A stretch of DNA of 44,411 bases from Chitinophagales bacterium (lineage in GTDB: Bacteria; Bacteroidota; Bacteroidia; Chitinophagales; UBA2359): contig JAEUUX010000261.1 in assembly GCA_016787295.1 (NCBI GenBank), positions 1 to 44,411 of the forward strand, written 5' to 3'. The position numbers were made by a program, and so were the translations under genes. This document shows, piece by piece, positions 1 to 7,163 of this stretch (positions are counted from its first letter, which is position 1; the number at the start of each line of letters is the position of its first letter). The notes below the pieces were generated by a model. That model saw only the letters and a list, made by a program, of their open reading frames with translations, was not told the origin of the DNA and did no database searches.

Positions 1-106
1 AGCGGCTTTTGAAGAAAAGATATTTTATTATTTGGACAATACTTTAAGTTATGCTGATGAATTAAAGTCATTGCTTACACTAAACTTTCAAATTATAAAC
101 AAATAA
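1..106 (+). CDS. IS630-like transposase, C-terminal end (partial, cut by window start)
   Basis: The reading frame from base 2 encodes the last 34 residues of a DDE transposase, ending in ...NFQIINK and TAA at 104-106. The same residues end the minus-strand transposase at the right edge of the window, where more of the gene is visible and the IS630-type motif PPYCPNLNLIERLW can be read. Only the extreme C-terminus lies here, so the catalytic residues are outside the window and intactness cannot be judged. Confidence 0.8.
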   Translation, partial: AAFEEKIFYYLDNTLSYADELKSLLTLNFQIINK

Positions 107-133
107 TTGAAAGTATGATTTGTTTTGACTATA
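1..133 (+). mobile_element. 3' end of IS630-like insertion sequence, left copy
   Basis: These 133 bases match the reverse complement of the right-hand copy (44057-44189) with two mismatches by eye. Similarity stops exactly after GACTATA at 127-133, which defines the element's end. IS630-family elements insert at TA dinucleotides, and both copies end in TA. The rest of the element lies left of the window. Confidence 0.8.
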
Positions 134-950
134 ACAATTAACAATTACCCACCTCCCCATTAACAATTAACCATTAACCATTAACAATTAAAAACCATGC
201 TATAAACTTATCGCCATTTCAGGGTTAAAAACTCCTCATTCCAAAAAAAATACTCCCATAACGAACAACCTAACAACCGCCTCATTAACAATTAACCATT
301 AACCATTAACAATTAAAAACCATGCTACAAACGTGTCACCCTTTCAGGGTTAGAACTTTTTCATTCCCAAAAAAATACTCCCATAACGAACAACCTAACA
401 ACCGCCTCATTAACAATTAACCATTAATCATTAACAATTAAAAACCATGCTATAAACTTGTCACCCTTTCAGGGTTCAATAATTCCCTTAAAAGCATTTT
501 TAACTTATGTGTCCATACCTGCCTTATGTGGTTCGTTATACAAAATACAATATCACCCTTTCAGGGTTTTGTTCGTTATTTTGCATTGTTTGTTATCTAC
601 AAACTTGTCACCCTTTCAGGGTTAAAAACTCTTCATTCCAAAAAAAAATATCCCAATAATGAACAACCTAACAACCGCCTCATTAACAATTAACCATTAA
701 CAATTAACAATTAAAAACCATGCTATAAACTTATCGCCATTTCAGGGTTAAAAACTCTTCATTCCAAAAAAAAATATCCCAATAACGAACAACCTAACAA
801 CCTCCCCATTAACAATTAACCATTAACAATTAACAATTACCCACCTCCCCATTAACAATTAACCATTAACAATTAACAATTTATGTGTCCATACCTGCCT
901 TATGTGGTTCGTTATACAAAATACAATATCACCATTTCAGGGTTTAGCTG
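134..950. repeat. 125-bp tandem repeat array with ACAATTAACCATTA runs and CACCCTTTCAGGGTT boxes
   Basis: The block CATTAACAATTAACCATT begins at 158, 283, 408, 681 and 807, giving spacings of 125, 125, 273 and 126 bases. Each unit contains a purine-poor run built from TTAACAA/TTAACCA, then CCATGCTATAAAC, a box like TCACCCTTTCAGGGTT, and CATAACGAACAACC. A second submotif (TATGTGTCCATACCTGCC) occurs near 508 and 882. The interval carries no credible ORF. This is not a CRISPR array, because the sequences between boxes are themselves repeated rather than unique. It abuts the IS630 end directly. Confidence 0.8.
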
Positions 951-993
951 CAATGGCTACTAAAAACGGTGAGCGACAAACGGTAAGCAAACA

Positions 994-1419
994 TTATTTA
1001 AGCACCAAAAGAACCAAACCTATCACAATAAAAGTAGTTCCTACCAACATCTTTATAGTGATAGGTTCTTTCAGGAAGTAAAAAGACAATATTATAGTGA
1101 CCACAATACTTCCTTTATCTATGCTCGATACGTATGCAACAGGACCTTCTTTCATTGCTCGATAATAAAATACCCAAGATATGGCTGTGGTGAGGCTCGA
1201 TAGGGCTAAAAACATCAAACTACTTCTGGGGCTTTGTTTAATGTCTGCCAATACATCATTGAACCAAAAAGCATTGACCGTCACAATGAACAAGACCATA
1301 GCAGTTCGAATAAATAGTGCTACATCAGCACTCAATTTATTCATACCAAGTTTGGCAACGACGGCAGTTAGTCCTGCAAAAAACATAGACAATAAGGCAA
1401 ATAGTTTCCATTTTTCCAT
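994..1419 (-). CDS. EamA/DMT-family small membrane permease
   Basis: This 141-residue protein is almost entirely hydrophobic. It has about five membrane-spanning stretches and typical EamA features: the N-terminal KWKLFALLSMFFAGLTAVVAKLG, a central SWVFYYRAMKEGP segment, and a C-terminal LKEPIT followed by a GTTFIVIGLVLLVL helix. Single-EamA proteins of about 140 residues are a recognised bacterial subgroup that may work as dimers, while classical members have two domains and about 300 residues. The substrate cannot be told from sequence. The gene stands alone, downstream of mdh on the same strand but separated from it by a terminator-like hairpin and about 170 bases. Start ATG at 1419; no alternative nearby. 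Confidence 0.85.
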   Translation of the reverse strand: MEKWKLFALLSMFFAGLTAVVAKLGMNKLSADVALFIRTAMVLFIVTVNAFWFNDVLADIKQSPRSSLMFLALSSLTTAISWVFYYRAMKEGPVAYVSSIDKGSIVVTIILSFYFLKEPITIKMLVGTTFIVIGLVLLVLK

Positions 1420-1522
1420 ATCGTTTAGCTTGTTTTAGATGATTAAAAAAGCAGCGTGTGAGGCGTATTTGGAGAAGAAAATGTCAAAAAATATAGCAGA
1501 TTGTCCCAAATGTATCTTAAAA

Positions 1523-1557
1523 AAACCCTTCAAAAGTCGATAACTTTCGAAGGGTTT
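1523..1557 (-). terminator. Rho-independent terminator downstream of mdh
   Basis: Inverted repeat AAACCCTTC...GAAGGGTTT with an inner AAAGT/AACTTT stem. It is followed on the minus strand by a T-rich stretch (A-run at 1518-1525 on plus). It lies 30 bases past the mdh stop. Confidence 0.7.
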
Positions 1558-1587
1558 ATAACAATGTATGGATTGGGATAGCTATTA

Positions 1588-2523
1588 TTATGCTGTTTGC
1601 ATACGGTCATATACGTCCATCACTTCGCGAACGGCTTGAGCAGATTTGTTGAGCAATGCTTTTTCGCTATCATCGAGCTGGAGTTCGATAATTCTTTCGA
1701 TGCCGCCTTTACCCAATACGACAGGGACACCTGCATAGACTTTCTCTAAACCATATTCGCCATTAAGCCATGCACAAACAGGGAAAATACGTTTTTCGTC
1801 GCGTACAATAGCTTCTACCATTTGGGCAGCAGCAGTACCGGGAGCATACCATGCCGATGTTCCCATCAATTTGACCAACTCACCACCGCCGTTGATAGTG
1901 CGGTTGATGATAGCTTCTAACTTGTCGGCAGCAACCAATTCGGTGACAGGAATACCCGATACGGTAGTGTAGCGTGGTAGTGGCACCATCGTATCACCAT
2001 GACCACCCAACAACATAGCTTGAATGTCGCGCGGCGAACAACCGATTTCTGTGGCTAAGAATGCACGATAACGCGCCGTATCTAAGATGCCAGCCATGCC
2101 CATAACTTTGTTGGACGACAAACCCGATGTTAGATAAGCGCAATAACTCATTACGTCCAACGGATTAGACACCACAACAATGATAGTATTGGGAGAATGT
2201 TTGACAACATTTTCAGTAACAGATTTTACGATGCCTGCATTAACGCTAATCAAATCATCGCGGCTCATGCCCGGCTTGCGGGGTAATCCCGATGTAATTA
2301 CGACGATATCAGAATCGGCAGTAGCGGTATAATCGTTGGTTACGCCCGTTGTACGGGTGCTATAGGAACTAATAGGAGCAGTTTGCCACATATCTAAGGC
2401 TTTTCCTTCCGAAATGCCTTCTTTGATGTCCAACAATACTACTTCATTAACATAGTTACCTCGAGCAATGGCATCGGCGCAGGTTGCACCCACATTGCCC
2501 GCTCCAATAACGGATACTTTCAT
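1588..2523 (-). CDS. mdh: Malate dehydrogenase (LDH-like type)
   Basis: The 311-residue protein catalyses NAD-dependent interconversion of malate and oxaloacetate in the cytoplasmic TCA cycle. The N-terminus has the Rossmann motif GAGNVGA (residues 7-13). The substrate loop reads GLPRKPGMSRDD (79-90), with the arginine that distinguishes malate from lactate dehydrogenases. The active site shows D148/R151 in ILDTARYR and H175 in LLGGHGD. Length is usual for the LDH-like MDH group found in Bacteroidota. A TACCTTTG box lies at 2561-2568 (minus strand), about 40 bases upstream, and fits a Bacteroidota -7 element, but no good -33 box is seen. Intact and chromosomal-housekeeping in character. Confidence 0.95.
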   Translation of the reverse strand: MKVSVIGAGNVGATCADAIARGNYVNEVVLLDIKEGISEGKALDMWQTAPISSYSTRTTGVTNDYTATADSDIVVITSGLPRKPGMSRDDLISVNAGIVKSVTENVVKHSPNTIIVVVSNPLDVMSYCAYLTSGLSSNKVMGMAGILDTARYRAFLATEIGCSPRDIQAMLLGGHGDTMVPLPRYTTVSGIPVTELVAADKLEAIINRTINGGGELVKLMGTSAWYAPGTAAAQMVEAIVRDEKRIFPVCAWLNGEYGLEKVYAGVPVVLGKGGIERIIELQLDDSEKALLNKSAQAVREVMDVYDRMQTA

Positions 2524-2610
2524 ATCAATATGCTTTTTTAATAGTTTGAAATTTGGAGCGCAAAGGTAGTCATTTTTTTACAATTCTAATTAAAAAAAAG
2601 AAAAAATATG

Positions 2611-2630
2611 GGTTTGTGCTTTCACAAGCC
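2611..2630 (-). terminator. Terminator overlapping the stop codon of the deacetylase-like gene
   Basis: On the minus strand GGCTTGTG-AAAG-CACAAACC forms a short hairpin with one mismatch, followed by a long T-rich run (2593-2606 on plus is nearly all A). The TGA of the upstream gene lies inside the stem. Confidence 0.6.
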
Positions 2631-3983
2631 ATAGCGATAAGGTGCTTTAAGCTCGGTGTGTTTGGCATGGGTTGCCATTTGTATAATTTGTTCATACATT
2701 GACCGCCAGCCTTGCCATTCACCTTCGTCACAAAGACTGTGGTTGTGCCAGATGGTACAAAACAAACCATTAACAGCTTTCACTTCTTGGATAAGGTTTT
2801 GGACTTGTTCGAGGGCTTGTTCAGGTGAAAGGTGCAAGTAGTTGTTGAGGGTAACATCCATCAGGGCAAAAGGAAAAATGCGCAAAGTGCTACGGATTTC
2901 CCATGTGAGGTCATAAAAATAAAAGGAAGAACAAGTGCCAGCTCTAAACCCTATTTGGGAGGCATAACCCATTGTGTAGTCTTCTTTTATATCTAGTTCT
3001 ATAAGATTTTGATAGGTGTTGGGGATAGTCATTTTGAGATAGTGCTGACGGCTTCGAATCACCTCTTTTTTGATGACTTCGGACAAACGACGAATCTCGA
3101 TGGCTAATATTTGTGGGTCTTTATGGGATTCGTAGGAAGGATGAATACCAATAGGACACACATCGCTAATAAACTGTATGAGCGATTGCAAAGCAGGTTT
3201 GTCTATCAAAACATTCTTGTCGTATATACCATAGTTGCTGGCGGGAAAGAAATAGATAGGTTGTAGTTGGTAGTTTTTCTGGAGTTCATATTGCCATTCA
3301 TACGTGTCATATGGGTCTTTCTCTTTTTGTCGCAACACCGCCCAACGTTGTCGCAACTCGGCTTTGTCTTGTTTATAGAGTGCTTTTAACCAACCTGCCA
3401 CTGTACGCAAAACGCCTTTGTGTGAATAACTATAGGCTATATCAATGTCATACGTAGGCATGAACCAATAAGGGCGAAAATCGAGGGGCAGTTCTGGAAA
3501 ATAGCGCAACAGCACCTTCGCCAACTGTTGCGCCCAAATATCTACCACTGGCTTTTGGAGAAAACCATGTTGATAGGCTAAACTGTTTTCGGGCATATAA
3601 CGTCCATGTTGGTCTAACTTCACGTCGGGCAGGTACTCTTCATAACGACTCAAAAGATAGAAACTCGCAGCAAAAGGGTCAAAAGGCAAGTCGGAATTAT
3701 TGCGGTTAATGAAAAAAATAGGTACTCCTTCATACCATTCAACTTTGATGTGTTGCGGTTTTGTACGACGCTCAAACAGGAATGGCGAGGCATAGAAAAA
3801 CAGTTCTTTGTCCGAAAGACGGCGGCTGCTATAGTTTAACTTAGCAGAGGTAGTTTGCTTAAATTCGTCTGCTTGTGATGTAAAAACAACTTTTAGCCCC
3901 ATCATCTCTTTGAACAAAAAATCAAAGATATAACGGATACGGTTAGTTATTTTGGGGGTATAGACGAGCAGTTTTTGAGGCAT
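2622..3983 (-). CDS. Polysaccharide deacetylase-like protein with N-terminal DUF7033-type region
   Basis: The 453-residue protein opens with PQKLLVYTPKITNRIRYIFD, typical of a Bacteroidota family in which a DUF7033-like N-terminal region precedes a divergent NodB/CE4 fold. In the middle, WFMPTYDIDIAYSY resembles the metal-binding TxDxD of this family. IHPSYES and the C-terminal TIWHNHSLCDEGEW carry candidate histidine ligands. There is no signal peptide, so it is probably cytoplasmic. The family is usually linked to surface polysaccharide metabolism, but the exact reaction is unproven here. It follows the histidine kinase by 40 bases on the same strand, so the two may be cotranscribed. Family assignment is from recall of the conserved motifs, not a search. 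Confidence 0.7.
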   Translation of the reverse strand: MPQKLLVYTPKITNRIRYIFDFLFKEMMGLKVVFTSQADEFKQTTSAKLNYSSRRLSDKELFFYASPFLFERRTKPQHIKVEWYEGVPIFFINRNNSDLPFDPFAASFYLLSRYEEYLPDVKLDQHGRYMPENSLAYQHGFLQKPVVDIWAQQLAKVLLRYFPELPLDFRPYWFMPTYDIDIAYSYSHKGVLRTVAGWLKALYKQDKAELRQRWAVLRQKEKDPYDTYEWQYELQKNYQLQPIYFFPASNYGIYDKNVLIDKPALQSLIQFISDVCPIGIHPSYESHKDPQILAIEIRRLSEVIKKEVIRSRQHYLKMTIPNTYQNLIELDIKEDYTMGYASQIGFRAGTCSSFYFYDLTWEIRSTLRIFPFALMDVTLNNYLHLSPEQALEQVQNLIQEVKAVNGLFCTIWHNHSLCDEGEWQGWRSMYEQIIQMATHAKHTELKAPYRYGL

Positions 3984-4023
3984 AAATCAATAATGGTTTA
4001 TGAATTACATGGTGGTTTGTAGG

Positions 4024-6450
4024 CTAATCGGCAATATGTGGCAAGGATTTCAATTCCTCCTCCAATTCCTCACAAGCAATACTAACATTGCGTTTTACTT
4101 GTGCAATAAGGTCGGCTGTTTCGTCGAGATTTTGTTGTGTTTCGGCATTGATTTGTATGTTTTTCACCATTTCTTTGGTTTCCTCCAAACCAATATAGGT
4201 GACCGCCGACTTAAATTTGTGTGCTACTGCACGCAAGCGTTCCCAATTTTTTTGGTCATAAAAACGCTCCATATTGGCAATTTCTTCGGGTGTTTCGCGC
4301 AAAATAATCTGTATCATTTTGGCTTTTAGTTCGGCATCACCACCAGTTGCTTCGTCCAAAAATTCGAGCTTAGTCAGGCGTTGGTTGTTGTTATTGTTAG
4401 ACGTGTTTGTTGTCCAATTGGTATTGTCCAACTGTACAACGTGTGTGAGTTTCACAATTTTTTTATATAGCTTTTTGGGGTTAAAAGGTTTGCTAATATA
4501 ATCGTTCATGCCTGCGTTGATGGTGCGTTCTGCCTCGCCCGATGTGGCAAAAGCCGTCATAGCTAAGATAGGAAGCTCGGTCAAACCAAGTTCGGAGCGG
4601 ATATATTTAGTGGCGCTCAAGCCGTCCATAATTGGCATTTGTACGTCCATTAACACAATATCGTAGCGTTGTTGTTGCAATTTTTCGATGGCAACTTTGC
4701 CATTAGGTGCTACGTCGATACGAATGTCCTGCCCCCATTTTTTAATGGTTTCTACTGCTACAACTTGGTTCAGTTCGTTATCTTCCACCAACAAAATATC
4801 TAACTGCCCCAAGGTTTTGATAAGAGGATCGTTGGAAAGGTTAGTGCTATTGGTGCGCGGAGCGTGGGTGCTTTTTTTGAATTTGATGACAAACATAAAA
4901 GACGAGCCTTTGCCCACTTCACTTTTGACCGAAATAACCCCTCCTTGCATTTCGACCAATTTTTTAGAAATAGTTAAACCCAAACCTGTGCCACCAAATT
5001 TGCGCGTTGTGCTGTCGCTCACTTGCGTAAAACTGTCAAAAACAGTACTCAATTTCTCTTGGGGAATGCCCATGCCCGTGTCGCGCACCGTAAAGCCGAT
5101 GGTAGCAGTTTGTGCGTCTTCGGAGAATAGGCGCGTGTCGATGGTAACACTACCCTGCTGGGTAAATTTGATGGCATTGGACACCAAGTTGAGCAAAATT
5201 TGCATGATGCGCGTGGGGTCTCCTACCAAATAAGTGGGTAGCGAATCTTCGGATTGCAGCACAAGGTCTAGGTTTTTCTCTTGTGCCTTGAATCTAAAGG
5301 TTTGATAAACATTGTTCAGCACATCGGGTAGCGAAAAATCGATGGTTTCTATGTTGAGTCTCCCTGCTTCTATCTTCGAAAAATCGAGAATATCATTGAT
5401 AATCACCAACAAATGTTCCGACGCAGTGCGAATGCCATTGAGGTATTTTTGTTGTTCGGTATTGAGTATTGTTTCACCTAATAAGTTAGAAAAACCAATA
5501 ACGGCATTCATGGGTGTGCGGATTTCGTGGCTCATATTAGCCAAAAACTGTTCTTTGAGCATAGCTGATTTTTCAGCAATTTCTTTTTTTCGCACTAAAT
5601 CTTGGGTGCGTTTGCGCTCGGTAATGTCGCGAATAATGCCCTGATAACCAATGATTTCGCCTTCCATATTGCGGCGCGTGGTTGTCGACAGCATACACTC
5701 GATGGGCATACCGTTCTTTTTGAGCAAAGTCACTTCATAGTTACTCACCGAACCGTATTGGCTAATCACTTCGGCAAATTTGTTGCGGTCGTTAGGGTCG
5801 GCATAGAGATGTAGGGCGCTAATGCGCGGCACTTCTTCTTGTTCATACCCAAACAAATCTAACCACGCCTGATTGACTTCCAACATATTGCCGCGCACAC
5901 TTGTAATATAAATGGCATCGTTCGACTCCTCAAACAACCTGCGGTAGCGCAATACGCTTTCTATCAGTTCCTGTTCCACTTTTTTGTCGTAAGTAATGTC
6001 TTGTATGGTGATAGCCACCGCCTCATCTCCTTGAAAAGGCACCAATTTGCTGCTCACTTTCATCGGAAAAACTATGCCATCGCTGCGCAATCCCATTGCC
6101 TCGAAACTAAAAGGCGTTTCGGCATCAGTGGCATCTACCGCTCCTGCAAATTCGCTTCGGTATTCGTTCGCTATCAAGGGCAAAAATTCTTTGTTCAACA
6201 AATCTTGTTGTTCATAGCCAAAGATGCTGCAAAATGCTTCGTTGACAAACAAAATTTGGTGTTTTTCACACACCATAATCCCCTCAAAAGCAGCACGATA
6301 GAACTGTGTGAAGCGAATTTCGCTCTCCAATGTTTGTTTTTCGAGTTTGATGAGTTGTTGGAGCATAAGGTCATTTTGTTGTTGCAAAGAGGCAACTTGC
6401 ATTTTTAGTTCTTCTACACGCGAAAGATGGTGGCTAAATGGTTCTAACAT
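4024..6450 (-). CDS. Hybrid sensor histidine kinase (coiled coil-PAS-PAS-HisKA-HATPase-REC-Hpt)
   Basis: An 808-residue soluble sensor kinase. Residues 10-45 form a coiled coil. Two PAS domains follow (about 48-155 and 165-280), the second ending in the typical DITERKR. The dimerisation/phosphoacceptor helix has H308 in FLANMSHEIRTPMNAVIGF. The ATPase shows NAIKFT (N-box), DTGMGIP (G1) and GGTGLGL (G2). A receiver domain starts at ILLVEDNE (552) with phospho-acceptor D602 in LMDVQMPIMDG, and K654 in SKPF. A C-terminal Hpt domain has H744 in AVAHKFKSA. All phosphorelay residues are present, so an internal His-Asp-His relay is expected. No transmembrane segment is seen, so the signal is probably cytoplasmic. 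No partner response regulator with an output domain lies in the window. It sits 89 bases downstream of a cytochrome c gene on the same strand. Confidence 0.93.
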   Translation of the reverse strand: MLEPFSHHLSRVEELKMQVASLQQQNDLMLQQLIKLEKQTLESEIRFTQFYRAAFEGIMVCEKHQILFVNEAFCSIFGYEQQDLLNKEFLPLIANEYRSEFAGAVDATDAETPFSFEAMGLRSDGIVFPMKVSSKLVPFQGDEAVAITIQDITYDKKVEQELIESVLRYRRLFEESNDAIYITSVRGNMLEVNQAWLDLFGYEQEEVPRISALHLYADPNDRNKFAEVISQYGSVSNYEVTLLKKNGMPIECMLSTTTRRNMEGEIIGYQGIIRDITERKRTQDLVRKKEIAEKSAMLKEQFLANMSHEIRTPMNAVIGFSNLLGETILNTEQQKYLNGIRTASEHLLVIINDILDFSKIEAGRLNIETIDFSLPDVLNNVYQTFRFKAQEKNLDLVLQSEDSLPTYLVGDPTRIMQILLNLVSNAIKFTQQGSVTIDTRLFSEDAQTATIGFTVRDTGMGIPQEKLSTVFDSFTQVSDSTTRKFGGTGLGLTISKKLVEMQGGVISVKSEVGKGSSFMFVIKFKKSTHAPRTNSTNLSNDPLIKTLGQLDILLVEDNELNQVVAVETIKKWGQDIRIDVAPNGKVAIEKLQQQRYDIVLMDVQMPIMDGLSATKYIRSELGLTELPILAMTAFATSGEAERTINAGMNDYISKPFNPKKLYKKIVKLTHVVQLDNTNWTTNTSNNNNNQRLTKLEFLDEATGGDAELKAKMIQIILRETPEEIANMERFYDQKNWERLRAVAHKFKSAVTYIGLEETKEMVKNIQINAETQQNLDETADLIAQVKRNVSIACEELEEELKSLPHIAD

Positions 6451-6539
6451 ATAAAAGTGGGATTTTGATAGATGAATTTGTGGTTACAGAAAAACAGACA
6501 AAAACTGTTTTGGAAATTGTTAAAAACTTCCAAAAGGGT

Positions 6540-6962
6540 TTATTTACACTCACTCAAAGCCTGTTGCACCTCCAAAGGAATAATGGTAGTTTGTGCTTGT
6601 TGAGCAATTTTTTGATAGATATATGTGGTGAGAGCGGCTAAGGCTTCATGCGACAAATCGGTATTGGCGGGCATGACTTGCTTATAGGTTTTGCCATTCA
6701 CCACCATTTCGCCTTTTGCACCTTGATAAATCAGACAGATGACTTTGGCATGGTCGTTGTTCAAAAAATCAGAATTAGCCAAAGGTGGATACAAATCAGC
6801 CAAACCTTTGCCGTCGGCTTGATGACAATTGGCACAACGCGTTGTATATAATTTTTCGCCCCAAAGCGGATTGTTCGCCTCCTGATAGCGGTTACAACTT
6901 GCTATCCATATCAATAAGAGTAACATTGGCGCTAAAAAAATAGCGTTTTTCATGGTGTTCAA
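6540..6962 (-). CDS. Lipoprotein class I cytochrome c
   Basis: The 140-residue protein has a hydrophobic N-terminus ending in the lipobox IASC (Cys23), so it should be lipid-anchored on the periplasmic side of a membrane. The heme-binding CXXCH is CANCH (43-47) in TTRCANCHQADGKGL, and the likely axial methionine is M97 in QVMPA. This is the standard single-heme cytochrome c layout for small electron carriers. A TACTTTTG box (974-981 of the 6 kb segment, i.e. 6974-6981, minus strand) lies just upstream and may be its -7 element. Its redox partner is not evident, as no oxidase genes are nearby. Confidence 0.88.
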   Translation of the reverse strand: MNTMKNAIFLAPMLLLLIWIASCNRYQEANNPLWGEKLYTTRCANCHQADGKGLADLYPPLANSDFLNNDHAKVICLIYQGAKGEMVVNGKTYKQVMPANTDLSHEALAALTTYIYQKIAQQAQTTIIPLEVQQALSECK

Positions 6963-7163
6963 TAGTTTTAGCGCAAAAGTACGATTTTCTTGCTTTATGA
7001 GAGTAGTTTACAATTTTTTTTATACTTATTCAAGCCATTTTAGCTGATTTTTGTAAATAGACTGTGTTGTTTATAGCTAAAATTTAAGCACAAAAGTACT
7101 ACATTACCACAAATTGCGTACCTTTGCCCCCTACTCTTTGTTGATTTCTCCAAAACCGCCAAT

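Noticed and set aside
134-950. Possible CRISPR array
   Set aside because: Segments between the repeated boxes are repeats themselves (125-bp unit), not unique spacers, and no cas gene is nearby.
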